Source of the DNA: Conus ventricosus
Lineage: Eukaryota; Mollusca; Gastropoda; Neogastropoda; Conidae
Direction: 5' to 3'
Assembly (NCBI GenBank): GCA_018398815.1
Contig: CM031600.1
Location: forward strand, 50,145,916-50,209,915
DNA length: 64,000 nt
A model generated the notes under the pieces. That model ran no database searches and had not been told where the DNA came from. It saw nothing but the letters and a program-made list of their open reading frames with translations. The translations under genes were made by a program, and so were the position numbers. The stretch's first letter is position 1; each line of letters starts with the position of its first letter. This document shows positions 31,648 to 42,799 of this stretch, one piece after another.

Positions 31648-32660
31648 ATGTCAGAGGGTTTTTCAAAACCCACAGACAGCAGCGGGCCCTCAACAGTCTC
31701 AGAATCAGTTAGAGGCCTGATTCAAGAACTAGATGCAAGCAGGAACAAAACATTCGATACCCTAGCGGGACTACTTTGGCCAAAGAGGAAACTTCCAGAC
31801 GAAGATGATGCTGCAGAACCCGCCAAGTTTGCCCGAGTTTCTGGAGACGATTCAGAGTCAGAACAGGAACACAACAGTGATATTTTGGAGCTGAGAGAAG
31901 ATTGGGAACTGGAAGAATTAGAGGAAAAAGAGGCACAGCTTTTCGCGTCGCAGAATAAAAAAGCTGACCAGTCAGAGACAAATCTGACCTTGCTGAAAGA
32001 AATAGCCGCTGAACTGAGCGGCACGGACGAACCTGTAAGTGAAGAAGTGAGAGAGGAACTGGCAGAAATTGTTAATGGTCGGTTCACGAACAAACTTAGG
32101 CCGGATCTGCAGAAGAAGAAATTTGAAGCCTACAACAGACCGGCAAATTGTCAAAAATTGATCGTCCCGACGGTAAATAAGGAAATATGGTCGAAGTTAC
32201 CGTCTGAGGCCATCAAAAGCGACCTGAAAATGTAACGTATTCAGAGAGCAGTCATCAAGGCAGCGACTGCGTGCGTGCGTGCGTGCTGCAAACGGATTAC
32301 TTGAATAGGCCTAGCTGCTTGCCCAGTTCAGAGGCCAATTCTGAAGCCGTGAAGCATTGTACCAATGCCGTGGCTATTTTGGGTCACGTTTGGCGCAAGA
32401 TTTCGTTGCGCAGACGCAGTGGAATCAGACCACATGTAAACAAGCTGTTTTTGCGGATCAGGGATGAATCGGTCCCGATCACAGATCAGTTGTTCGGGGA
32501 CAGTTTGTCCGCGACACTGAAACATGTGCGTGAGACCGACTGCATCAGCTCCAGTGTCCGCCATGAGCGCAGATACTGCGGAAACGTCCGCTACCATTGT
32601 GGACAAGTGGGCGGTTCCTACTACTCTGAGTCGGTCGCCCACGTGGTCATTTTTTAGGCC
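31648..32660 (+). pseudogene. DIRS gag-like ORF1
   Basis: The ATG at 31648 opens 195 codons with an acidic middle (about residues 70-110) and the DIRS-typical block IVNGRFTNKLRPDLQKKKFE, then QKLIVPTVNKEIWSKL, up to TAA at 32233-32235. After that, shifted frames continue RIQRAVIKAATA, KHCTNAVAILGHVWRKISL and IRPHVNKLF…VPITDQLFGD (32271-32657), which is the second half of the same protein. The product is presumed to be a capsid-like nucleic-acid-binding protein. The first half is intact and the second is shifted. Confidence 0.8.
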
Positions 32661-32829
32661 AAAGGAGCAGAACAAACAAAAGACAGCATTGGTTTCAGCA
32701 GAAATGGGGACATCAGAATCCCGGCTCCCAATAGAAGAGGTGAGCTTGGTTTCATCTTGAAACCTCAGAACCTCAAACTGTCTTAATCTCCCAGCAGTAT
32801 GATTAAGACAGTTTGAAGATGCATGGTCT

Positions 32830-33990
32830 AAATCCCTTCAGACCCAGAGATTTTAAGCATGACAGCAGGAGTTAAGGTTAAATTTGACTGTCGTTTAAAC
32901 CAGTTATCCAGGCTATCTTGCACTAAAACAAATGTCACAAATCGAAAGAATGCAAGATCATTGATTCAGAAGTTCAAAAGTTGATTGCTAAGAAAGTAGT
33001 TTCCCCATGTGAGCATTGCCCTCGCGAAGTTATTCTTCAGCTTTACCAGGGAAAAGAAAGGTAGATCTTATCGCATAATTTTAAATCTAAAAGACTCCAT
33101 TTAGAAGTCAGTTATCATCATTTCAAAATGGATACTCTGAACAACTGCCCTGCCTTTGATAACTCAAGAATGCTTTATGGCTTCAACTGACCTGAAGGAT
33201 GCCCATTATAGTTTGGCAATACATAAAGTGCACAAGAAACTACTCAGATTTCAATGGAGAGATCAACTTTGTGAATTCAATGCTTAACCCAATGGCCATT
33301 CATCAGCTCCCCGCGTGTTCACAAAGCTGTTGACCTGTCTATGCCTCACTTAGAATGAACCTACGGGGTTTTTGGATGATTCTGTGTTGACTGTACTCAC
33401 AGAGAGCAGCTGCATGAGGAATGTTACAGACACCACTGATTTGTTTCAAAAGTTAGGATTTATCATTCACCCAACCAAGTCGGTTATTCAGTCCACAACA
33501 AGGATTCAATACATTGCAGTCATCATAGATTCTGTCTTCATGAAAGTCACTCTTAGCACTGAAAGGGCTGTCAGCATATTGTCTAGTTGTCAAAGGCTTC
33601 TTGATGAGCAAAGTCACACAATCCGTGAGGTTGCTCAAGTTATAGGAAAAATCGTTGCTAGCTTTGCTGCTGTCAAGTACGGACCTCTCTATTACAGACA
33701 GCTTGAGAAAGACAAAAAATTAGCTTTGAAGAGGAGCAGACATTTCTAAGACTATCTGGATCAGTGCAGCACACATTCCTGGGAAGAGGACAGCTGACAA
33801 GGAGTCCAGGCGTCAGAACACTGATGCTGAGTGGAAACGTGATGAGCAGGCTCTGCAGTCTGCCTTCCAACAGCTCAGGGCTCCTCCAGATACTGACCTC
33901 TTTGCTTCCAGGATGAACTTCCAAATACAGGTCGGACCAGACGCTGAAGCAATTGATGCTTTTTCCATCTCTTTGGAGCATTTACAGTGG
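32830..33990 (+). pseudogene. DIRS reverse transcriptase and following region
   Basis: Blocks: EVQKLIAKKVVSPCEHCP, GRSYRIILNLKDSI, then MASTDLKDAHYSLAIHK (motif A, Asp present), LCEFNA.PNGHSSAPRVFTK (motif B), and FLDDSVLTVL (motif C, LDD in place of the usual IDD) at 33373-33400. Next come FQKLGFIIHPTKSVIQST and HTIREVAQVIGKIVASFAAV, open to 33749. Directly after it the reading jumps to AAHIPGKRTADKESRRQNTD and DTDLFASRMNFQ, so the RNase H core between these blocks has been deleted. Several stops lie before 33372. Confidence 0.85.
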
Positions 33991-34229
33991 TATGCATTTC
34001 CACCTTTCGGCATCATAGGACAGGTGCTGCAGAAGATCCGGAGAGACCGTGCAGAGGGGATAATTGTGGTACCCACCTGGTCGACACAACGGTGGTTTGC
34101 TGTGCTTCAACATCTTCTCTGCTGCCCTCCAGTAGAACTCAGGTGCAGACGCCACCTTCTTCACCTACCCAGCCACTTCAGAGCAGTTCAGCTAAACCTG
34201 CTTGTCTGCAAGATCTCGGCAAAAATGTC

Positions 34230-35135
34230 TTAACTTCTGGTTTATCAGGAAATTCAGTTACTCTAATCATGGATTCATGGAGACCCAGCGCCCATAAGTC
34301 CTACAAAACCTACATTTAAAAATGACAGAAATTTGTAATCAAAAATGAAATCACTACTTGTACTCATGTGCATGTGGCAATTCTTTTTTTGGCAGAACTG
34401 CGTACTGTAGGTGCTAGTTGTAGTACAGTTAACCTAGCTAGGAGTGCGGTTTCAGCATACCTTTGTCCTGATAGCGCAGAAACAATAGGTCAACATCCTG
34501 TGGTCTGTAAAATTGTCAAAAGTGTGTTCAACAATGGGCCATCACTCCCAAAATACTGTGACACATGGGATGTAGACACAGTCATTGATATGTTAACACA
34601 GTGTCCAGATGCAGAACAGATCAGCTTTCTGAAACTCACACTCAGAACACTTATGTTACTTGCTTTTCGCTCTGGTCAGAGGGGACAGACTCTCCATAGT
34701 CTTACTGTTGATGATGTAAAAATCCATGAGTCTGAATGTGTACTTGTATGTAGCTATCTTTTAAACCAAACCAAACCAGGAACTCACTTAAAGCCTTTAG
34801 TCATACCTTGTTTTGAAAGCAAGAGATTGTGTCTGGTTCACCACCTTCGGCAGTATTTGAAAAAGACTGCCCACTTACAAACTGGGAAAGCACCTTTTAT
34901 CAGTTGCATAAAGCCTTTTGCACCTGTGAAAAGAGAAACCATTTCTCGTGGATGAAAGATGTGCTGTTTGTGGCTGGAATAGACATGTCGATGTACTCGG
35001 CTCACAGCACTCGGGCTGCTAGTACGTCTGTAGCATTAAGCAGAGATGTACCAATAGACAGCATCTTTAAAGCAGGTGGATGGCCAAGCAGGAACACTTT
35101 TTTTTAAGATTCTACCGCCGGATCATTAAACAGAA
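34230..35135 (+). pseudogene. DIRS tyrosine recombinase
   Basis: This enzyme would integrate the circular DNA intermediate. The main frame (34368-34955) reads LRTLMLLAFRSGQRGQTL with the first catalytic Arg, then LKPLVIPCFESKRLCLVHHL. One shift later (34829-35107) it reads YSAHSTRAASTSVALSRDV with the His-x-x-Arg pair (about 35000-35015) and IFKAGGWPS. The catalytic Tyr follows in FYRR (35111-35121) after a T8 run that causes another shift. All catalytic residues can be seen, but not in one frame. Confidence 0.87.
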
Positions 35136-35333
35136 TGAAGATGGAAATGGTGGTTCTACGAAGACAAAGAGTTTTTCCCAGTCCATGCTCGACTCATTCT
35201 TAGACAAAGGGATGTAACTCACATTATGGGCTGATTGCCTTTCAGAGCCTGACGTGTTAAGGAATAACGTGTGATCCCCGACGTTAAAATCTCCACTTGT
35301 ATACGTCTGACCAATCAGCAGACGAGGAATAAT

Positions 35334-35600
35334 TAGGAAAATTAAACGAGACTTACCTGGATGTTGAAGTTTAATGGAGATGATTTCGAGGATGCTGTTG
35401 GGTAGAGGTATACATGTGCCCACCCATCAGCAACCCGAGGTACTTCCATTGAACCCTCCTTTCCGAGTTTGTTCTCGTGGATCACACGTAGCTGAAGTCT
35501 GGGGCGCGCGCGCGGTTTCGTCTCCACACGTATACCTCTACCCAACAGCATAATCTCCATTAAACTTCGACTTCCAGGTAAGTCTCGTTTAATTTTCAAA
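35334..35600. repeat. Inverted repeat at the DIRS right end
   Basis: Arms of about 80-85 bp (35334-35420 and 35522-35600; TGCTGTTGGGTAGAGGTATA at 35391-35410 and its complement at 35532-35551) enclose a loop of about 100 bp. The loop contains GCGCGCGCGCGG, matching the left end inverted. Confidence 0.88.
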
Positions 35601-35615
35601 TTACACAGTAAAAAA

Positions 35616-35618
35616 ATG

Positions 35619-35682
<64 letters not shown>

Positions 35683-35702
35683 ACACACACACACACACAC
35701 CA
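35616..35702. repeat. (CA)n microsatellite
   Basis: CA repeat with two ACCACA interruptions, adjoining the DIRS right end. Confidence 0.97.
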
Positions 35703-35902
35703 CATTGGAGATTAGTTAGTCCAACACCGGACCCAAAATTTACGTATACTTCAAGGCTCCCCACACCATTTTTTTTTCTCTCCAACCAACTCAGCAGCAG
35801 GTAATCAGAATATGTATTCTCTTAAAACGCACTCCTTTGTTTATGTCCCCAGCTCAAGAAGTCTTCCATTCAATATGACACATTTCACATTATGTTGCAC
35901 TC

Positions 35903-35979
<77 letters not shown>

Positions 35980-36285
35980 CGAGATACAGACAGACAGAGA
36001 ATACGAATACGAATGCAAATTCGAAGATTTTTTAAAGATTAAGGCCATAGCCCCGTACTGAAGAGGTAGTACCCGTAATAAATCATCATATGAAAAAAAG
36101 AAAAGGGAAAGCAAGTACATATGCATCATACAATGATATTAAGAATAACAGTACGTAGCCTTTTTGTGCTTCATGAATGTACATAACCAAGATTGAAGAG
36201 AATGTCTTCATTTCTTGACGCTAGGAGTAAATTTACTCTTAAAATACAAGAGTCCGAATAATACTTTGGCTTATGAATTTTCAAG
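35903..36285 (-). mobile_element. Very short LINE 3' end with (GA)n
   Basis: (GA)n at 35903-35977 is followed by about 300 bp of 3' UTR sequence (TTAAGGCCATAGCCCCGTACT near 36040, TGTGCTTCATGAATGTACAT near 36168, AATACTTTGGCTTATGAATT near 36260). The adjoining LINE copy carries the same blocks in the same order at 36440-36720. No coding sequence is included. It appears to be a separate, severely truncated insertion beside or within the (GA)n tail of the larger copy. Confidence 0.8.
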
Positions 36286-36287
36286 GT

Positions 36288-36309
36288 CAGAGGGAGAGAG
36301 AGGGGGAGG

Positions 36310-36341
<32 letters not shown>

Positions 36342-36351
36342 GAGGAGAGCA

Positions 36352-36382
<31 letters not shown>

Positions 36383-36421
36383 GAGAGAGAGAGAGGGGAG
36401 AGAGAGAGAGGAGAAGAGAGG
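36288..36421. repeat. (GA)n tract at LINE 3' end
   Basis: Imperfect GA/GGA repeats lie against the 3' UTR of the minus-strand LINE at 36422-39110. In the LINE orientation this is a terminal (TC)n tail. Confidence 0.9.
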
Positions 36422-39110
36422 ACAAATGCAAAATGCAAAATGCGAATGTTTAATCAAATGTAATGCCAAACCCCCATTTTGAAGGGGCATACATACAATC
36501 AAACAAAACAAATTAAGGTACACGTAGAAAAACTGTAAAGAAATTCACGAAAAGTAATTAAAGTACATAATTAATTAGGATATTAGGTAGCCGTACGCAG
36601 TCTTGTCTGTGCTTCATAAATATATACAGCCAAATTTGAAAGGAAGTGTTCGTGTCTTGTCGACAACAGTAATATCACCTTGCAATGACATGGTTTAACA
36701 AAATACTTTGGCTGGATAAATATTGGGTCTGAGATTATGTAGTGCAGGACAACTTAAAAAATGAACTTCATCTTCTTCTGCTGGACCACATAAACGGCAT
36801 ACCAATTCAACGTTGGCAGGGTTGGAATATGCTAAACGATGGCATGCAATGTCAGAAACACCAAATCTAAATTTAGCCAATGTGCTCACAATATATCAAT
36901 TCATTTTTTATACATTCTGAGCACCCTGGTTGTCCCAAACAAATCCAAACCCATAAGAATTTAAACACTGTCATACCCTGGAAGCCCATGTCTTCTTACC
37001 CTGTTCAAATAGAAACAACAACATTCTGTACGTTTCAAAAAGGTACCCTATATCCATCCATCCTAGTCAGTTTCAGCCAATGTTTAATGCATTTAACATA
37101 CAAGTTTAGATAAATTGAATACCTTCCTAGCTGTATAGTATCATGTCATTTGGAGTTCTGGTGTCAACATTTAAAAAGTGCTTCAAGCATACAAATTAAC
37201 TTTCGGTATAAGTACACTTGTTTCAAAAGCCCAGATCTTAGCTCCATAATGCAAAATTGGCTGAACTTGTAAGTCAGACAACTTAGTAAAAACACTAAAT
37301 CAATTATAATGTAATTTATACAAAATGTGAAGGACAGCTATTGTTGCTTTCTTTGTTCTGTTTACGATGTCTTGGCATGCAAAGTTGAAGCTAACTTTTC
37401 TTGTGAATTATATTCCAAGATATTTCTATGTATTAACTACTTTTTCATTCCCGTAAGTCCATCTCTCAGACTGCGCTAAGTACCCTCCCTTCCGAAATAC
37501 AATAATACTAGTTTTCTTCATATTAACTTTTAATTCCAGTCTGTTTGCTGCTGAATCTAGACTAGATGTCGTTGGAGTCCAATTAATGTTGTGGGCAGTA
37601 ATATAACATCATCAGCAAAAAGCAGAATGAACAATTCTATAAGATCGAAAGTTACCCCATGCCTACCATTTTCAATTATTTCTAATGCTAGCTCATTTAT
37701 GAATAAAGAAAACAACATGGGACTACAAACGCCACCCTGTTTAATTATTTAATAATAAAAATTATGAAAAACGCCCCCAAAATGATCATGCCAATTTTGT
37801 ACTGATATCTCGTTACAAGCAAAACGTTTTTTTATTAACAGATATTATTAATGTCCAAAATGTCCTCGGATCATCAACAGAATCTCTTAGTTTCTTTAAT
37901 CTGTTAGCCAAAGCATATTCTCTTTTCTTGTTTTTGTCCTTTATTATTCTGCATCTCTGAAATCTGTTCAGTGACCTTTTAACTTCCTGTTTCTTTCGTT
38001 TGCAGTCAATATCAAACCAATCATTACAATTTCAGACACCTCCACCAATAATTCGAACCATACAGACAGCCGCTCCGCACAAAGCACTGACAAATGTATC
38101 AAGACTCTCATTCACATCAATATGTAACAGTTGACAGGATTTCTGTAAACACTCTTGAAATTCATTGCATTCAAGTTAATTTTTATATATAATTGCTTTT
38201 TCGTCTGACCATACAATTTTTCCTTCACCTTGCAGTCATAAATGCTTATCCTCTGAATTAGAGCAGTTACCTTTTCATATTACCTCAACTGGTAGGTGCC
38301 ATGAATGAATACAGTCCCCAACTCGTAAATAAAGTTTGGTAACAAATCACTGTGTACAAGAAAATAGTCAATTACACTGCAACCATTGGAAGACACAAAA
38401 GTGTACTCACCCTCAATATCACCATTACAAAAACCATTCAAAATACTCAGATCGAACATGAAACAAAAGTTCAACAACGTTTTGCCAAAATTATTAATAG
38501 TAGAGTCTTTAGAACGACGTGCACACCTTTCAACATCAATATCATCATCCTCTATACTGCTAGCATAGTTTGTCATCGTTTCATTTTAACTTGTTTGTGT
38601 CCTGTTCTGGCATTTAAATCCCCTACAACTATGAAATAAAGTTAATCCATGTCTTTTTCAAAGTTATGTAGTAGTACTTCTTCCAATAGTAAAACACCAT
38701 CTTTTATCAATTTATCATTGTATGTAGGGCCTCCTTCCGAGACAACATAGCAAGCAACTAATACAACATCTCTGCCAATGCCAAACACATGTTTATCTAT
38801 TTTTACAGCTGCAACATTATCACAGTCAAGTTTTATTTCTTTCACACTTTTCTGCAAATTCTTTCTTATCAACAATAGTACACCCCCTGAATTCCTGCCG
38901 TGAAACGAGATTTTTCTCGCTGGTACGTGAAACTTTAAGTAATCAGAAAATACATTACTATGATCAAACGATGACTCAAGAAAAGTTTCCGTGAGGGTAA
39001 CAAAGTCAAATTTATTTACATAATTCAGTAAAGAAAGGTCGTGCAGTTTATTATACAAGTTTTCAACATTATGATTTTAAAATGTCCACTGAGGTGAATG
39101 GTCGGGCCTG
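36422..39110 (-). mobile_element. LINE copy, (TC)n-tailed family, with internal deletion
   Basis: On the minus strand: endonuclease (39058-38642: NKLHDLSLLNYVNKFDFVTL, SGGVLLLIRKNL; then 38576-38280: NYASSIEDDDIDV, SNGCSVIDYFLVHSDL), a pre-RT linker (about 37960-37830: KKREYALANRLKKLRDSV), the RT palm (about 37735-37590: GGVCSPMLFSLFINELALEI and LFADDVILL with the FADD pair intact) and the C-terminal part. A zinc-binding end follows (36889-36695: LVCRLCGPAEEDEVHFLSCP). The RT fingers and motif A are missing: the reading jumps from WHDHFGGVF to GGVCSPML near 37745, which indicates an internal deletion. Other stops are present. Confidence 0.88.
38280..39058 (-). pseudogene. APE endonuclease of the (TC)n-tailed LINE
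   Basis: The first frame of 138 codons includes DFVTLTETFLESSFD (catalytic Glu in TET), ISFHGRNSGGVLLLIRK and VVLVACYVVSEGGPTYN. A shift follows and the second frame carries the Asp-rich loop and SVIDYFLVHSDL near the C-terminus. The usual SDH is not seen: the 3' part reads GTYQLR, so the last catalytic segment is lost or shifted. This is the best-preserved endonuclease in the window. Confidence 0.8.
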
Positions 39111-39395
39111 TCCTATGGCTTTCTCGCTGCGGCCGAGCGCAGGCTCCTGTCGCTCACTCCATCGCCTGTCACCCCGCCACGACCCGGAGCTGTAGACTTA
39201 CTTGGCCGGTTTCTAATGTAGGTTTGCAGGCATGCCTGCCTGCCCGATGCGTGCCCTTCACGTGATGCACGTGCGTCAGTGCCACGGCGCCTCCGGTGAC
39301 ACAACTCGGGGAATTCCCGCTGGTTGTCTCCTACCCGTGTCGCCTGCTCCCTGTGTAGCTGCGAGAGACGTGTCCTCCACTTCAATTACGGAGAA

Positions 39396-39400
<5 letters not shown>
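39111..39400 (-). other. GC-rich 5' flank of the LINE, unassigned
   Basis: A minus-strand frame (39385-39113) is Arg/Gly-rich and not recognisable. It may be LINE 5' UTR or a separate GC-rich repeat. Confidence 0.35.
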
Positions 39401-39437
<37 letters not shown>

Positions 39438-39460
39438 GGAGAGAGATGGGAGAAAGAGAG
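39397..39460. repeat. (GA)n microsatellite
   Basis: GA repeat followed by AGATATTTTAAGCGCCTAG. Unlike the other (GA)n tracts, no LINE 3' UTR adjoins it. Confidence 0.95.
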
Positions 39461-40021
39461 ATATTTTAAGCGCCTAGATTCGCACATCGGGCGTATCTAA
39501 TTGCGGGCCATGATATATTTACACACAGACATTCATTTGTACTGCTATTCGAGTAACCAACACTACTGACTGTTTCAAGTGTGCCTAACTTCTCAATTGT
39601 TTGGAAATATAATGTGAATAATTTTTACGACTAAGGAACATCATTAGGAAGTCACTGTTTGTGACAAAAAAACAGTTCTGCTTTGTGACTTTTAAATTTT
39701 GTTGAAAGAAACACATGTTTTATGACAGATGGTTAGAATTGACGAAGATCAGCGTTTAGATAGTGATGCGGGTTGTTAAAAGAAAACATGTGATCGGGAT
39801 TAGTAATTTTAAGAGTGGTTGAAAGAAACATACTGTAATTTGTGACTGCTAGAGCTGGTTGAAGAGAACGTGTAACGGTTACAGATGTTGCAGGTGGTGA
39901 AGAAAATAGTGTTCTGGTTTGTGTGTGTTTGTCAGAGATGTGTGTGCCAACGCTGTCACGTTTGTGCTCCGTGTAAGGCCTAGCCTGAAGGATGATAAGG
40001 CAATCCTGCAGAAGAAAGTAG

Positions 40022-40077
<56 letters not shown>

Positions 40078-41200
40078 GTGTGTGTGTGTGGTGTGTGTGT
40101 GTGTAGGGCGAGTTGTACTCTCATTTAATTACGACTCAACAGAGACAGTGAAATGTAATTTTTGAATAACAGAGTCACTCTGCATTTGGTAGTGCTGAAA
40201 CAGAGGTCCTCATTAAACCACGCACAGTAATAAAGGTGTCAGAAGACCGGTTCCCAGTCGTCGAACACAGGCTGATTTTGAGACCAGTGAGTGAAGATAG
40301 AATCGTGGGGGATCGACTCATCATACAGCTAGCAATAAATGATAAAGAGACGAGATAGAGGTGTTGCAACGGATGAAACAGAAATGTTCAGGCAAAGAGA
40401 GGCTGATTAAAATGGTATCAAAAATGATAGGAAGGAAAACGTTCTTAGGAAAAATGCCAGTGTGAGTTGTATGTTCAATGTTCAAGTTTGAAATGTCTTG
40501 TGATGTCCATGGAACATTCCAAATACGGCTGATCGGGAGAGGATCCTGATATATGTAAAACCATTGGAGGATAAACTCTCGACAGTTGTAAAGTAAAGGA
40601 CTTAATAGCTGCAATCAGAATATGTAACTGAGGAATAACTTTATATTAAGAAGTTGACTGTCACCCCCTACCTCCTCCCTCCCCCCCCCCCCCCACCCGC
40701 CCCTTGATAGGGAGTAATACTTTTTGAATGATGGAGAGTACAGCCAGAACTTTTCTATTTGCGTTGTTACATAACCAGAGTGTTTATGTCCTATGGTTCC
40801 TTTTTATGTCCAATTCGATGGGTCCTTTGAATTGAAAACGACACCAACAAGCTGTGTTGATCTGGAGAATGACCTCCCCTCGCTTTCCTTCTTACTCCCA
40901 TTTCTGTTATTTCACATAATAATGAATAAATGGTTGTACCAGGTGAGTTTATACTTACTGTGCTCAAAGTGGCGCATGATACTACCATGGGTAATCATTT
41001 TGGTATTTAAAGGATTCTCAATAAAGTCCCGGCAAAAATGTATTGGCCTTCAGTACAACAGGTTTGTAAGCGTTAATATAAAACCTATGATATGTGCAAA
41101 TAAAAAACTGTGTAAATAAAGAAACTCCAAATTCTCACCTTTAACAGATGCCTGTTATTTAGGAGTCATTTGGGCAGCAAATGATCTGGTAGAGCGTAGA
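39461..41200. other. Non-coding spacer with degenerate repeats
   Basis: Between 39650 and 39900 a loose unit containing GTTGAAAGAAACA recurs with heavy divergence. (GT)n is at 40022-40105 and a C17 run at 40680-40696. No protein domain is supported. AATAAA occurs at 41099 and 41117 without an identifiable gene. Confidence 0.55.
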
Positions 41201-41214
41201 GTACCTGCTCTTAT

Positions 41215-41645
41215 TCTGGGTTTTACAAGTGCTTCTGTACAACCGTCGATGTGATTATATGTCATTTGGAAGCCATCCCTCTCAAAAAGATCAGAACTGA
41301 TAGCAGCCGAAAGTCTCTTTGGAGTGTTCTGAAAATTCAGTACTCCTGAGATTATTCCAGATTGCGAGATCCAGTTCGTCTATGACCTTATGAGTGAGAT
41401 ATAATGCTTAATAGAGATCCACCCGGTAACTATTATTCCGGAACACCCTCAATCGTATGGTATACGATTGACTGAGAGTTTGAATGATATATTGAAATCC
41501 ATGCTTTGTAAGTTGGTGCAGGAACGTCTGAAAGACGGACACAAATAAAATTTCCACCATTTGCTTATCGTCAGTTGTCTAACGTCAGCCCAGAGCTTTT
41601 CGCTTTTGAACTCCTGTTTGGTTGTCAAGATCGAGGTCTAAGATG
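41215..41645 (+). pseudogene. Gypsy-type integrase fragment
   Basis: In shifting plus-strand frames I read VDVIICHLEAIPLKK, a block at 41370-41400 matching the second-Asp region (RDPVRL in place of a CDRGSQF-like motif), YYSGTPSIVW-like (41430-41460, catalytic Glu region) and LPPFAYRQLSNVSPELFAFE with LLFGCQ (41545-41630). The last blocks are conserved after the integrase core. No LTR or other gene of the element was found nearby. It is unrelated in detail to the 18-28 kb Gypsy copy. Confidence 0.7.
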
Positions 41646-41649
41646 AACC

Positions 41650-42420
41650 CAACAGAAGTGCTGTCACAGTGACAGAGCTGGACATCAAACGTGAAGGTGA
41701 CCCTAACTGTGTCGTTGGCACCCATATTGAGGTTATATAGGTCAAGTGATCCAGATGGGGTCGATGTGACGAGATGCAAGGTCGAGTGACTAGATTAATC
41801 TGAACAACATGATGACAGACAGCTAGTTGTTATGACAGAGTTCGAGTTCTACACTCAAGGTAACCCATATTGGATCATCATTGTCCAATTTGAATCATTG
41901 TGACTTAGATTGAGAAAATGGCTCTGTGAACCAGTGTGGTGAAGGTTGTTTTGTGAAGTGACCCAAAATGGGTCATGGAGGACCTGATCCAGACCATAGG
42001 CCCTGTGACCCAAAGTCAGTCATGGTCAGATCAATATCTAAGGTCAAGCTTATGAACCATGTCACAATGACAGTCATTGAGTCCAAATGTAAATGAAGTG
42101 TAACTGGGTCATTGTGATCCAAATTGAGATTAAAGATCAAGAGATCATATTTGGTCATTTTGACCCAGACTGAGTTTGAAGGACAAGATAATCAGAAAGA
42201 TACCCTATGACCCCGAACAATATCAACGCTGAGAAGGCCAAATTTAGTTACGGTGACCTGTTCGAAGCTGGAGATCAAACGACGGGTGACTATCAACTAA
42301 CATGTCTCCCAGAATTGTATATATTCACCTGGATCAGATTTAAATGTCAGATACCGAAATGACCGCTTGCAGCGTTATACAAGTGGCCCAGAATGGATCA
42401 TGATGTCCCAGTCAACGTAC
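41650..42420. repeat. Highly degenerate TGACC/GGTCA-rich repeat region
   Basis: Words such as GTGACCCAAA, GGTCATTTTGACCC, AAGGTCAAG and GTGATCCA recur every 25-45 bases on both strands for about 750 bp, like an old tandem array that has decayed. Frames are short. It follows directly after the integrase fragment, as internal or LTR-adjacent repeats of such elements sometimes do. Confidence 0.6.
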
Positions 42421-42799
42421 AATGGAACAAGGTGAACTCTTCCTGATAAAATCCAAAGACTTCCGTTGAGAACAAACTAAATTTTCTATGCCAGCCGTCA
42501 CAGTGACGTCGCTAGGGAATTATCATATTTTCGGCCTTGATTCAATTTTCGTTTCATTTGGGTTTACATTAGCTCCTTTGCAAAACAAGATTCCACATCA
42601 GTTACTTCACCAACTCATTTACAACAGTGAATTCAGCTAGACCATACTTTTGGAACTGTGCTGCAAAGACGATTGAATTCAGAAATTATATTTGTTTTAT
42701 TTTATTTATTACGGTTGAAATTTCATGCAGTATGTTCTCAAGTCATTATTGCAAATCAATCGTGAGGAAACAAAACCTTGCCTTTACACTCTCTCAGAG
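42421..42799. other. Unrecognised stretch
   Basis: No domain, RNA or repeat that I can support. Confidence 0.5.

Larger units (their letters stand above)
31305..35600 (+). mobile_element. DIRS-like tyrosine-recombinase retrotransposon
   Basis: The order is a gag-like ORF, RT, RNase H-adjacent region and tyrosine recombinase, with inverted terminal sequences instead of LTRs and no integrase. The left end (31308-31385, containing TTCCTCGTCTGCTGAGTGG and CAGACGTATACATGTGGAG) is found inverted at about 35285-35330. A further inverted repeat follows (35334-35420 and 35522-35600), as expected of DIRS internal/terminal complementarity. The frames are broken many times, and part of the RT and RNase H is missing. 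Confidence 0.87.

Noticed and set aside
31648..32235. Stand-alone acidic host protein
   Set aside because: The KLRPDLQKKKFEAYN region and the position ahead of a DIRS RT and tyrosine recombinase mark it as DIRS ORF1.
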